Source: Myxococcales bacterium (lineage in GTDB: Bacteria; Myxococcota_A; Bradymonadia; Bradymonadales; Bradymonadaceae). From it: a stretch of 32,420 nt of DNA. Under the pieces are notes generated by a model. It was not told where the DNA came from and did no database searches. It saw only the letters and a program-made list of their open reading frames with translations. Of this stretch, positions 17,501 through 25,454 are shown in pieces. The position numbers and the translations under genes were made by a program. The stretch spans positions 1-32,420 of the forward strand of contig SLPW01000514.1 of assembly GCA_007131755.1 (NCBI GenBank), written 5' to 3'. The first letter of the stretch is position 1, and each line of letters starts with the position of its first letter.

Positions 17501-19310
17501 CGATGACGAAATGGAGCGCTATCTGGAGAGCTTCGGAGCGCAGAAGAGCGGATTTCTCAGCGATGAAACTCTCATCTTCACCGCCGAACTCAATGTCCCC
17601 GCCCCCAGCGGCGGAGACACCCTGGATTTGGAATTCTTTCCCAGCTTTGATGCTGGCCTCCCCGGCGAAATTACCTTTGCCCCCGGAGATAAGGTCGCCG
17701 AAGTCAGCGTCGAACTCTCCGATGACCTCGTCGGCCGCCACGTGGCAGCAGCCACTCACGAAAATAACGCCGAGTTCTTCGGCTTCGAGATCTTCCTGGC
17801 CTCCGAGATCTTTTTGGAGACCTTTTCCAACTTCTCCACCAGTGGCACCGCCTACCACGATGGATCCTTTACGGGCGATCTGGGCTTTGACTGGCATTAT
17901 ACCAACGCTCGCCAAGCTACGGGCACTTCCTCCCCGACCCCCATCGACGACAACTCCATGACCTTCCAGACCGATGAGGGCTCGGTGCGCGCAGAGAATA
18001 TCCCCGGCGACATCTCCACATTCGCCGTGGATATGAAGAAGGCCTTTACCGGTGCCGGCGACCGCCAACTGGCCCTTCTCATCAACGATGAAGAAGTGGC
18101 CACCTCCATCGTCTTCGATGAGGACGACGTAGTCCACGAATTCCGCGTCGACGACATCGGTGTCACCGGCGGCTTCGACCTCGAAGTCAGCTCCATTGGC
18201 GGTCGACAGATCACCATCGACAATCTGCGCTGGTCCGACGGCCCCACCCTCGAGGCCGCTCCAGAAGAGGTTGATTTTGCCCCCATCCTCCTCGACAGCT
18301 TCGCCCCCGACTTTGCCTTCCTGGAAGTCTCCGACTCCCCTGAAGACGTCCTGACTCTTCACTCCCTGAAGCCCGCCTTGGAAGAGACCACCGTCTCGCT
18401 GAGCTATGGCGACAGCGCCATTGTCGGCCCCGATGAGGTCACCTTCCAGCCCGGTGAATTCTTCGTCACCATTGCGCTGCAGGCCGACGAAGGCCGCCCG
18501 GAACCGGTGGAGATCGAGGCATCCTTCGATGGCCAGACCGTGACCGCCGAAGTCCATCCCTTCGATGAGACGACGCCGCGGACCATCACCGCTCTCGAAG
18601 CCTGTCCTTCGGCCCTCGTTGATCATCCTGTGGAGTTTCTGGTCGAGATCGACATTCCCGCCGGAGAAGACGGCTTCGCCATCGACGTCGAGGTCGATCC
18701 CGACAGCGCCGTCACCTCATCTCCTTCGGAGGTCATCCTCGATGAAGGCCAATTCTTTACCACCTTCTCTCTGACCTTCGTCGAGGAGCATTCCTCCGTG
18801 GACGTCACGTTGACCACCAACGACGACGAGGAAACCCTCAACGTGGCAACCTTCGACGCAACACCTCCGCTGGTAGAGGATTTCTCACAACTGCAACCCG
18901 ACCCGGACTTCGGAGATGGCAATTTCACTGGAAATTATGGACTCCTCTGGTCCTACTTCGGTGCACGAGGCACGGAGTCTCAGGCCATCGACGGCATTTC
19001 ACTTCTCTTCGACGCCGACGGGACGCGCTCTTTGGAGGTGACCAATCCTCCCGGTGGGCTCTCCTCCTTCGAAGTCGAGGCTCGACTCACCGACGATGCC
19101 GACGAAGACGGCCAGCTCGAGCTCTTCATCGATTCTCAGAGCCTGGCAACTTCCGAAGTCCTGGAGGTCCCCTCCAACGGCGACCCTCAGACTCTGACTT
19201 TCGTCGTCGACGATATCGATGGACAGTGTGTGCAGGCCCTCGAACTTCGATCCATTGGTGATGGCGAGGTCGTCATCGACAACCTCACACTGTCACCGTA
19301 TACGCTGTGA
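14574..19310 (+). CDS. Giant secreted lipoprotein with amidohydrolase, thrombospondin-3 and beta-sandwich modules
   Basis: A 1578-residue lipoprotein: hydrophobic leader, lipobox-like GLGC ending at Cys29, an Asp/Pro spacer with four 15-bp repeats, then a metal-dependent amidohydrolase domain (about 110-500). The metal and catalytic residues appear intact: H182-x-H184 in PHDH, H310 and E313 in PHIAE, H343 in IIHG and D394 in LGTDW, as in the deaminase/chlorohydrolase branch. Four thrombospondin type 3-like calcium repeats follow (about 570-675; SGDGVPD and NGNGIGD forms with paired Cys), then a DUF5689/OB-like module (about 680-880), Calx-beta-like sandwiches, and two copies of a module with an ITIDNL/VIDNLTL ending (about 1080-1222 and 1433-1578). 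It is probably anchored in the outer membrane and acts outside or in the periplasm; the substrate is unknown. AAGGA precedes the ATG. Confidence 0.88.
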   Translation: MSYPRVRCTHHLSLLVAGTIAATIFGLGCGSSDVDPFENQDIIIDDVEGYDVPDAGDVDPSDPDTDIPDTDIPDTDIPDTDIPDVDPPDPDDIVECDNPLPEPPAGERCVVLPGTNDHLVFQGTLLVGDEIYEEGTLIVDDQAPNRRIECAGCDCADDPIVDEATIVSCPDTVISPGLINPHDHLTFAQGWPQPHGDERYDHRHDWRTGARGHSRINVSPSGGSNNAVSSYGELRMLFGGATSIAGSTAAADASGLLRNLDQLDETEGLETIDVRYSTFPLGDSDGTLLAEGCAYGNIDSEYDDGIYLPHIAEGIDDEARNEIHCLAGASGRNLIQDNTSIIHGIAVNARDVAMIADRGATLVWSPRTNIDLYGNTAPVPLYHRFGVPIGLGTDWSTSGSMNMLRELECADYLNRMHFNNTFTDAELWKMATYWAAITMGADHKLGLLYPNYVADITIFDDRGRTPYRAIIDADIDEIALVLRGGEPLYGDAQLVEDLVGATDSEQCELVDVCDRDRRVCVELDIGETIADLEAAIPEDSYPLFFCGDPEDEPTCVPSRPSEYDGITGSDSSGDGVPDSVDNCPDYFNPIRPMDGGIQSDINGNGIGDVCDPCPLSEDLDCTHIDPGDWSGDGVPNEEDNCPFHYNPLQEDSSGDGVGDVCSPCPDREITPGRPCPYDIYEIKNGDVDEGTALELRDVLVTAVNVGEGLFVQVHPEEEGFQGVDRSGLYVYLRHDLEDEEFPQPGDRISIVGSVSVFFSQTQLADVSTVEILSSGHELPEPELVTPEEVENGGSRQWDLEGVLVEVQDLTVTDDDPGPGAGQQESPDEFVVNDSLYVNNFFYTIDPKPQVGDTFESITGVLRWANSRSRLEPRGEDDIVDGPPQLDRFDPDVVYAEVSASPIPMLNLYLDRPAEELIDISLNSSDSDIVFVEDEVSFQPGQESISVEIQALQAQQTPVIIEAFDGEVTVSATVYTYDDEMERYLESFGAQKSGFLSDETLIFTAELNVPAPSGGDTLDLEFFPSFDAGLPGEITFAPGDKVAEVSVELSDDLVGRHVAAATHENNAEFFGFEIFLASEIFLETFSNFSTSGTAYHDGSFTGDLGFDWHYTNARQATGTSSPTPIDDNSMTFQTDEGSVRAENIPGDISTFAVDMKKAFTGAGDRQLALLINDEEVATSIVFDEDDVVHEFRVDDIGVTGGFDLEVSSIGGRQITIDNLRWSDGPTLEAAPEEVDFAPILLDSFAPDFAFLEVSDSPEDVLTLHSLKPALEETTVSLSYGDSAIVGPDEVTFQPGEFFVTIALQADEGRPEPVEIEASFDGQTVTAEVHPFDETTPRTITALEACPSALVDHPVEFLVEIDIPAGEDGFAIDVEVDPDSAVTSSPSEVILDEGQFFTTFSLTFVEEHSSVDVTLTTNDDEETLNVATFDATPPLVEDFSQLQPDPDFGDGNFTGNYGLLWSYFGARGTESQAIDGISLLFDADGTRSLEVTNPPGGLSSFEVEARLTDDADEDGQLELFIDSQSLATSEVLEVPSNGDPQTLTFVVDDIDGQCVQALELRSIGDGEVVIDNLTLSPYTL
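14763..14822 (+). repeat. Four 15-bp repeats encoding Asp-Thr-Asp-Ile-Pro
   Basis: Four tandem copies of GACACGGACATCCCC (the fourth with one T change) in frame in the spacer after the lipobox cysteine. They lengthen an acidic, extended linker between the lipid anchor and the enzyme domain. Such repeats can gain or lose copies by slippage without breaking the frame. Confidence 0.9.
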
Positions 19311-19795
19311 AGCTCGAACTCCCTGGGCGCTGTGCCTCTAATATATCTGCCGGTTGCATCCACGGCGCGTTAGCGGTAAAGAGTCGCCGCGGCGTATATT
19401 TCGGGACGACTTGACTGATGGATGATATGGCATTGGTCCCCGGCGACTGGCGCCGCCAATTTATTGTATGGATGTGATGAGCCCGGTCTCTTTATCCGAG
19501 ACCGGGCTTGGTATTTTAAAGACATTCGATTTTCCTTAGCCCGCGGCCAGCCCCGCCGCATTTCAGGCTACTAGCCCGAATCGTACCACCGCCCCCCACG
19601 CATGATTCTGCGAATATCGCGAGTTTTGTGTACTTGAAGCACTCCGGCACTACCTGATAGAAGTATAGGGTAGAAACCGGGCCCTCCTATTTCGACACGA
19701 GATTCATCACCGACCGGCACACGCCTTCGTGAGCCCGTGATTCTACAAACTCCTGCTCCTCAGTCGTGACCACCCGAGGATCTCGCGAGTCATTG
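19311..19795 (+). other. Intergenic region without a recognised gene
   Basis: 485 bases between the amidohydrolase lipoprotein and the EAL-domain gene. It holds the terminator at 19480-19517 and a possible promoter for the downstream gene: TTGAAG (19634-19639), 18 bases, TAGAAG (19658-19663). A small minus-strand frame (19370-19561) contains the terminator palindrome and looks spurious. The 170 bases between the upstream stop and the terminator could be a long 3' end or hide a small RNA; nothing specific was seen. Confidence 0.4.
19480..19517 (+). terminator. Rho-independent terminator
   Basis: Perfect 11-bp stem AGCCCGGTCTC (19480-19490) and GAGACCGGGCT (19498-19508) with a 7-base loop, followed by TGGTATTTT. 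The U-tract favours plus-strand termination. It lies 170 bases after the stop of the amidohydrolase lipoprotein. Confidence 0.8.
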
Positions 19796-22700
19796 ATGAG
19801 CCACCGCCGCAAAACGAATCCTTCCGATTCGGCGGGGACGGAATCCAAGCTACAACAGGATCGAGATCGCGACTATGGCGCCCGAGCTACAGGGCGGCTA
19901 TCTGCACTCAACATCGATCATACCCAGGCGCAACACACCCTGGAAGACCATCGAAAGAAGAGTCGATGGATTGTCGGTGGCTACCTCCTCGCCTCGGTAC
20001 TCTGGATCCTCTTTACCGATACGGCGGTGGAACTGCTCATCGACGCTCCCGAACTTCGTGCGCAAGCTCAGACCATAAAGGGGATCGCCTTCATCACCCT
20101 TTCGTCGGGATTTATCTTCTTTCTGATCACTCGACACTTCAGCCGCATCCGGCGAGTGGAGAAGCAACTTCGCCAACGCGACACTTTCGTCGGTCGCATC
20201 ATCGACACCATGGCCAACGGAGTCGCGCTTATCGACCTCGATGGCACGGTGGTCGACGTCAACCCCGCATTGGCGGATATGTTTGGTGCCAACCGGGACT
20301 CCCTCATCGGTCAATCTCTCGACTCTGCCCGCATCTCAACAACCGAACCGGACTCCACCGCTGACGATATTCTGGACAGGGCCCGCACAGAAGGACAATG
20401 GTCCGGGGAATTGAGCTGCCGACACTCCGATGGTCATCACGTACCTGTCCACTTGACCCTCGCCCCATTATCCGACGAACAGGGTGAACTGACCGGATTT
20501 GTCGGTGATTACCTCGACCTTCGAGCCCTGAAGAACGCCCGCGCCCAGCTCGACGGGCTGGGAGAAGTCATCGAGCAACTCGCCACTGAGACCGATGTTG
20601 AGGTCGTCGGTAAAAAGGCGGTGACAGCGGCTGTCCAGTTAACCGGCAGCGACCTGGGCGGTGTCGTCCTCACGGAACCGGATCACGGGCAATTTTTCCA
20701 CCGTTGGAGGTGTGGCTTCGGCGATGCCCTGCCGGAACAGGCCCACAAAGAGCCGATTGAAGACCACAAATTGGCCGATCGAATCGTCGAGGTTCCCCGG
20801 CCGCAGGTATTCGAGGAGTTCGATTCCTCCGCCCATGGGCTTTCGTCCTACCACCGTGGCGGTGCCCGAACCCTGGCCGCCGTTCCTCTCACCATTCGAG
20901 GCATTACCCGCGGCGCCCTCGTCGTGGCCACCACCGAATCCCGCTCGGCCTATAACAATCAGCAAATTCAGCTCCTGGAGGCCATCTCCCGCCAGATCGG
21001 CGTCGCCATCCATCGCCATGAACTTCTGCAGGAGGCCCGCCGCTCGGAGACTCGATTTCGAAATGTGGTCAATGCCGTTCCCGATATTCTCTACAAGGCT
21101 TCGTTGCCCGAATTCGAAACCCAGTTTATCAGTCCCTCCGTGGAGCAGATCCTGGGCGCTCCAATCCATGACTTTCTGGCCAACCCCCGTCTGTGGCGAG
21201 ACCTGATCCACGACGAAGATCGCCAACGAGTCACGAACTCCATTAAGACCGTGATAGCCGACCCCGGTAAACACCGCTATAGCGTGCAATATCGAAGCTG
21301 GAACAGCGATCGCACCCGCATTATCTGGTGCGAGGACCGAGGCCGTATCGAGCGAGACGACCAGGGTCGCCCCGTGGCAATTATCGGATCCGTCAGCGAC
21401 GTCACGTCGCGCAAGAAGGCTGAAGATCGCCTCGCATTCTTGGCCTTCCACGACCGATTGACGGCACTTCCCAATCGCCTCGGCCTTCTTGAGGAGCTCG
21501 ATGAGCGCGTCCACTGCCACTCCGCAGCCACGGGCATCCTCTTATATTGCGATCTCGATGGCTTCCACCTCATCAATGATATCTACGGTCACGATTGCGG
21601 CAACAACCTCCTCGTAGAAGCGGCCCGGCGTCTCGAAGACACCCTTCCCGACAATACTACGGTCAGTCGTATCGGTGCCGATGAATTCGTGGCCTTCATC
21701 CCCGTTGACGAAGGAGATCGGTCCACTTCCGACCCCCACGAGCGCAAGGCCTCTACCTCCTTTTTGGAGGCCATGGCCCGTGGACACTGTGAACAGGTCA
21801 TGGCCGCCTTCAAGCGTCCCTTCTCCATTCGAAACCAGGACTCCTATGTGAGCACCACCATCGGGATCGGACTTCTCACTCCCGATCTCGACGACAGCCG
21901 TACCCTGCTGAAAAACGCGCACCGTGCCCTGGCCCACGCCAAGAGCAAGGGCCCCGCCAATTTCGCCTTCTATGCCGGCGAGCTCGCCCTTCGCCAACAG
22001 CGCCGCCTTTCCCTTCAATCTCGTCTTCACCGAGCGATTGAGCAACAGCAATTTACCCTTCATTATCAACCCCTCATCGACCTGAACACCGGGGCCATTA
22101 TCGGCGCTGAGGCCCTCCTTCGCTGGACCACCGAGGACGGCGAACGCATCTCTCCCGGCGAATTCATTCCCGTCGCCGAGGATTCCGGCCTTATCATCCC
22201 CCTTGGCGACTGGGTCTTGCACAGGGCCTGTCGTGACCTGCGCTCCTGGCGCGACGACGGTCTCGACCTACGCGTGTCCCTGAACCTCTCTCCCCATCAA
22301 TTTTTTCATCTCGACATCGTTGACCGGGTTGAATCCGCAGTTCGCGACGCAGGATTGTCTCCGGAATATGTGGAGTTGGAATTGACCGAAACTGCTATGC
22401 TCGTCGACCCCGACGAAACCGCCCAGACGCTGGGCCGGCTACGAGCCGTCGGATTCTCCGTGGCCATCGACGACTTCGGCACCGGCTATTCTTCACTGGA
22501 TCGCCTCAAACAGCTCCCCGTGGAAACTCTCAAGATCGATCGTTCCTTCGTCAGTGATCTGCCCGGCACCTCCCGCGACGCCAGCATTGTCCTCTCCGTG
22601 GTCACTCTCTCCAAGAACTTCTCCATGGACGCCCTGGCCGAAGGGATCGAAACTCGCGAACAATGGCAGTGGTTACGCAGCAAGGACTGCCCCTACGGCC

Positions 22701-22798
22701 AGGGATATTACTTCAGCCGTCCCCTGCCCGAGCCGGAATTTCGTTCCCTTTGCAACGCTCCCCCTCCCTGGCTCGACTCCGACGACACACTGCATTAG
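19796..22798 (+). CDS. Membrane PAS-GAF-PAS-GGDEF-EAL protein, probable c-di-GMP phosphodiesterase
   Basis: A 1000-residue signalling protein of the inner membrane. Order: two transmembrane helices (about 57-81 and 95-113), PAS (about 130-245), GAF (about 258-415), PAS (about 416-542), GGDEF (about 543-730), EAL (about 740-995). The GGDEF motif reads GADEF (627-631), and the guanine-contacting Asp of the upstream GHxxGD motif is Asn (GHDCGN), so cyclase activity is doubtful. The EAL domain keeps its key residues: EAL at 772-774, the Asn of NLSPHQF, the Glu of ELTET, the Asp pair of IDDFGTGY, the Lys of KIDRSF, the Glu of AEGIE and the Gln of GQGYYF. It therefore most likely hydrolyses c-di-GMP under sensory control, with the GGDEF half perhaps a GTP sensor. 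The ATG at 19796 is chosen; a GTG at 19766 would add 10 residues. Neither has a strong ribosome site. Confidence 0.9.
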   Translation: MSHRRKTNPSDSAGTESKLQQDRDRDYGARATGRLSALNIDHTQAQHTLEDHRKKSRWIVGGYLLASVLWILFTDTAVELLIDAPELRAQAQTIKGIAFITLSSGFIFFLITRHFSRIRRVEKQLRQRDTFVGRIIDTMANGVALIDLDGTVVDVNPALADMFGANRDSLIGQSLDSARISTTEPDSTADDILDRARTEGQWSGELSCRHSDGHHVPVHLTLAPLSDEQGELTGFVGDYLDLRALKNARAQLDGLGEVIEQLATETDVEVVGKKAVTAAVQLTGSDLGGVVLTEPDHGQFFHRWRCGFGDALPEQAHKEPIEDHKLADRIVEVPRPQVFEEFDSSAHGLSSYHRGGARTLAAVPLTIRGITRGALVVATTESRSAYNNQQIQLLEAISRQIGVAIHRHELLQEARRSETRFRNVVNAVPDILYKASLPEFETQFISPSVEQILGAPIHDFLANPRLWRDLIHDEDRQRVTNSIKTVIADPGKHRYSVQYRSWNSDRTRIIWCEDRGRIERDDQGRPVAIIGSVSDVTSRKKAEDRLAFLAFHDRLTALPNRLGLLEELDERVHCHSAATGILLYCDLDGFHLINDIYGHDCGNNLLVEAARRLEDTLPDNTTVSRIGADEFVAFIPVDEGDRSTSDPHERKASTSFLEAMARGHCEQVMAAFKRPFSIRNQDSYVSTTIGIGLLTPDLDDSRTLLKNAHRALAHAKSKGPANFAFYAGELALRQQRRLSLQSRLHRAIEQQQFTLHYQPLIDLNTGAIIGAEALLRWTTEDGERISPGEFIPVAEDSGLIIPLGDWVLHRACRDLRSWRDDGLDLRVSLNLSPHQFFHLDIVDRVESAVRDAGLSPEYVELELTETAMLVDPDETAQTLGRLRAVGFSVAIDDFGTGYSSLDRLKQLPVETLKIDRSFVSDLPGTSRDASIVLSVVTLSKNFSMDALAEGIETREQWQWLRSKDCPYGQGYYFSRPLPEPEFRSLCNAPPPWLDSDDTLH

Positions 22799-23076
22799 AC
22801 CGAAAGCCCGCTATTCCCTGACACCACTTTTTATCGACACCCCGATTTTCCGGCACGGTAACTACAACTCCGAGCGGGCTTGATCGTTGTACCCCAGCCG
22901 GTATACTTCCACTCAATGCACTCTGGGCGCTTCGTATATATTTGTACGACCACGCGACCCATGTCGCCCGATGCCTTCCACATGGACACGTCACGGCAGC
23001 CATCATCGATTAGTGCTTGTCGGCTCGCCATAACTCGAATGGATCTGCGGGCTCACCCGCCGATGCGGAGGAACGA
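22799..23076 (+). promoter_or_regulatory. Leader/intergenic region upstream of a lipoprotein gene
   Basis: AAGCCCGCT (22804-22812), just after the EAL-gene stop, is an exact inverted copy of AGCGGGCTT (22873-22881) across 60 bases; no U-run follows, so terminator function is doubtful. A small tight hairpin GCGGG-CTCA-CCCGC (23047-23060) sits right before the GGAGG ribosome site (about 23067-23071) of the next gene. No convincing gene was seen here. Confidence 0.35.
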
Positions 23077-25083
23077 ATGATACCGAGAATCACCACCAAA
23101 TTTCTGGCGCTCATCGCCGCTGCTTCCATCGCCATGGCGATGGGATGTACCGATGACCCCGGCTCCTCGTCGGGTGAACGGCCCAATGAAGAAACGAACC
23201 AAACCCCGTCGGAGCCCATCGACGAAAATAGCTACCTGCTCTTTCACGGCGACCTCTGCAATCCCGCTGAGACCACCTGCGGGTTGTCTCCCTCCGTTGG
23301 GGAATCGCTTCGGTTGGAGGTCCAACTGCTGACCGGTGACGACGTCCCGATTCAGAACGCCCTCATCGATTTCCAGAAGGAGTCCATCCAGGACGCCAGC
23401 GAAGCCTCATTGAGCGCCAGCGCCGCCTACACCAACTCCAACGGCGTCGCCGACGTCGACCTCTATATGGGGGATAATCCCCAGGACGCCATCGGACAGC
23501 TCCATGTCACCGCCAGTGTCGCTGACGATGATGACGTCAATGAATTGGTCTTCAACGTCGGCATCACCCCCAAGGACGGTGCTTCCTACGTCATCCAATA
23601 CACCCACCAGGGACAAGCTACCCCAGACGAGGTACGCACCCGACTCTACGACCCGTCCCAGAGCTGCGAAGATGCCATCGATGACTTCTTCAACGGTGGC
23701 AACTGGCCCAGCGCCCAGATGATGCTTCCTCCCATCCAGGTCGCGCCTGACGGATCCATCCCCGACTCTCGGCCCCCCGTTCAGAACAACGAAGCCTATA
23801 CCGTACTTGCCATCGCCGAGCAGCATATCGGCAACGAGCGCGTCGAAGTCGCCTATGGCTGTAACGACGACGGTCAGCCCGTCGAACTCGGCGTCAACGT
23901 CTACGTCGACGTTCAGCTCACCGACCACGTGCCTCACTTCGAAGAGCGCTATGAGATGACCCACCACTTCGACCTGTCGGCCGCCATGCCCGAGTCTGTG
24001 CAAACGGTCATCAATATCGTGTCCACCCTGGCCGACAGCCCCGCACAATTCGTCCTGGGCTGTCCCCGCGACAGCAATGGAGACATCCAGGACCCCGAAA
24101 ATTGTAATACCGAGACCGGGCTCTTGGACCTTCTCTTCGAGTTGGACTTCCTCGACGGTGCCGACTGGCTCGATATGGTCGAAAACCTTCGCGACGGGCC
24201 TCTCTACTCTGCTGCCGAGCAATACCTCAACGATGCCATCGAAGAATATGTCCTGGGCAATATCCCCTCCTGGGCTGCCGACAGCATTCACATCGCAGGT
24301 GATGTTGCCGACATGCTCCAGTCCTTTACTGTACGAGGGCCCATATTCTTTGATGAGCAGCCCACCCCCGTCGTCATCGACGGCGTCACCATTGGCGAGT
24401 TCAACGGCGTCGCCCATCAGCGATGGGACGAAATCGTCTTCCAATTCAGCCTCGGCTGTGAGGACTCCTCCGATCCGGAGGCCTGCGCCGAGACCGTCGT
24501 CAGCGCTGGCGACCTGGGAACCAGCAATATCATCGTCGGTGAATTTGACGCCGTCGTTCACGGCACACAATATATCGAGATCGATCGCCACCACCTCACT
24601 CTTCACTACGGCGCGCTCATCATCGGTGCCATCGAACAGGTGGTCCTGCCCCGGCTCTTCGACGACCCCACCGTCAACTCCCTGGAGGCCATGATCGGAC
24701 AGCTCATCAATTGTGAGAATCTGGCCGAAACCGTTGAAAATTGGAGCTCCCTTGGTGAGACCCTCGCCCCGACCGTCGAGGACGTATGCAACGACATGAT
24801 TGAGAACGCCGCCGATGCCGTCTACGACTACGTCACGGACGCTCTCGTCGTAGGCGACTCCGATCAATTCGTCCTCAGCACCCCTCTCGACGAGCCCTGC
24901 AATATTCAGCAGCCCGCCACCTACTCCTCGAGCGGATGGCCCGGACAGCCCCTTCCCTACATCGAGTCCATCGGACACGATGACGATGAGGGTAGCTGCA
25001 CCTGGCATACCGAGATCGACTACAACGGAGACGGGACCGTCAACTTCGAAATCCCCGGCCAATTCTACGGCAATCTTCACTGA
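23077..25083 (+). CDS. Secreted lipoprotein of unknown function with an Ig-like N-terminal domain
   Basis: A 668-residue lipoprotein. The leader (MIPRITTKFLALIAAASIAM) ends in an AMGC lipobox-like site with Cys at 24, followed by a Ser/Gly/Glu linker. Residues at about 50-165 look like a bacterial Ig-like (Big_1-type) module: a strand ahead of VPIQNALIDFQ, and a Gly-Val-Ala-Asp-Val-Asp turn after TNSN. The rest, about 165-668, matches no family I know; it is acidic, contains several paired cysteines and a helical middle part (about 330-440), and ends in DYNGDGTVNFE, an EF-hand-like calcium loop. The frame opens at 23017, but the ATG at 23077 has GGAGG six bases before it and starts a proper signal peptide. 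A strong terminator follows 16 bases after the stop, so the transcript ends here. Confidence 0.88.
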   Translation: MIPRITTKFLALIAAASIAMAMGCTDDPGSSSGERPNEETNQTPSEPIDENSYLLFHGDLCNPAETTCGLSPSVGESLRLEVQLLTGDDVPIQNALIDFQKESIQDASEASLSASAAYTNSNGVADVDLYMGDNPQDAIGQLHVTASVADDDDVNELVFNVGITPKDGASYVIQYTHQGQATPDEVRTRLYDPSQSCEDAIDDFFNGGNWPSAQMMLPPIQVAPDGSIPDSRPPVQNNEAYTVLAIAEQHIGNERVEVAYGCNDDGQPVELGVNVYVDVQLTDHVPHFEERYEMTHHFDLSAAMPESVQTVINIVSTLADSPAQFVLGCPRDSNGDIQDPENCNTETGLLDLLFELDFLDGADWLDMVENLRDGPLYSAAEQYLNDAIEEYVLGNIPSWAADSIHIAGDVADMLQSFTVRGPIFFDEQPTPVVIDGVTIGEFNGVAHQRWDEIVFQFSLGCEDSSDPEACAETVVSAGDLGTSNIIVGEFDAVVHGTQYIEIDRHHLTLHYGALIIGAIEQVVLPRLFDDPTVNSLEAMIGQLINCENLAETVENWSSLGETLAPTVEDVCNDMIENAADAVYDYVTDALVVGDSDQFVLSTPLDEPCNIQQPATYSSSGWPGQPLPYIESIGHDDDEGSCTWHTEIDYNGDGTVNFEIPGQFYGNLH

Positions 25084-25099
25084 TCGCTGCTAGAAATCG

Positions 25100-25135
25100 A
25101 AAGCCCCGGACGACTGAGTGCGTCCGGGGCTTTTT
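25100..25135 (+). terminator. Strong Rho-independent terminator
   Basis: A 13-bp stem AAAGCCCCGGACG (25100-25112) and CGTCCGGGGCTTT (25121-25133) with an 8-base loop and a run of five Ts. It lies 16 bases after the lipoprotein stop. On the opposite strand the hairpin also faces the convergent sigma-1.1 gene but has only a broken T-tract (CTTTCGATTTC), so it may work in both directions, better on the plus strand. Confidence 0.92.
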
Positions 25136-25164
25136 GCCTTCTTGCCGCTTCTTCGATCCCCCTG

Positions 25165-25380
25165 CTACTGGGGTTGGCCTTTCACCTCGATCCCCATATT
25201 CTTGCAGGTAAATAGAAAGACCTCCATCTCCACATCCGTGAAGTACTCATTGGGCAGCGCCTCGTTGATCTCCTCCCAGCTCAACTCTCCCTTTTCTCGG
25301 CCACGCTTCAACAACTCCCTCTTATTTGCGTGATAAGCCGTCTTCTCTGGCTTCGGTTCAAACTCCGGTCTCTCTTCCAT
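25165..25380 (-). CDS. Stand-alone sigma-70 region 1.1-like protein
   Basis: A 71-residue acidic protein (about 16 Asp/Glu against 11 Lys/Arg). After a 20-residue Glu/Pro/Lys start, nearly the whole chain matches region 1.1 of primary sigma factors: ELLKRGREKGELSWEEINE (22-40), ALPNEYF and a closing MGIEV, the same spacing as the K/R-G-x-x-x-G-x-L-T/S-x-x-E-x-N...LP...MGI pattern of RpoD. In RpoD this domain blocks DNA entry to the polymerase cleft until promoter binding. None of the other sigma regions is present, and the stop is followed by non-coding DNA, so it is not a broken rpoD start. The ATG at 25380 is five bases after AGGAGG; an earlier frame from 25431 has no site. It lies 74 bases downstream of folC. 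The inferred role is an RNA polymerase or sigma modulator. Confidence 0.82.
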   Translation of the reverse strand: MEERPEFEPKPEKTAYHANKRELLKRGREKGELSWEEINEALPNEYFTDVEMEVFLFTCKNMGIEVKGQPQ

Positions 25381-25385
25381 CGACT

Positions 25386-25391
25386 CCTCCT
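25386..25391 (-). promoter_or_regulatory. Ribosome binding site of the sigma-1.1-like gene
   Basis: AGGAGG on the minus strand, five bases before the ATG at 25380. It selects the 71-residue form over an 88-residue reading from 25431. Confidence 0.8.
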
Positions 25392-25454
25392 GAACACCGA
25401 TCGAGTGCCATCTCTCGCCTGCTTTCGGCAAATATAATCACCGTCATCCAGGCC

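Noticed and set aside
19370-19561. Small minus-strand frame between two large plus-strand genes
   Set aside because: It reads through the terminator palindrome at 19480-19508 and lacks a ribosome site and coding character.
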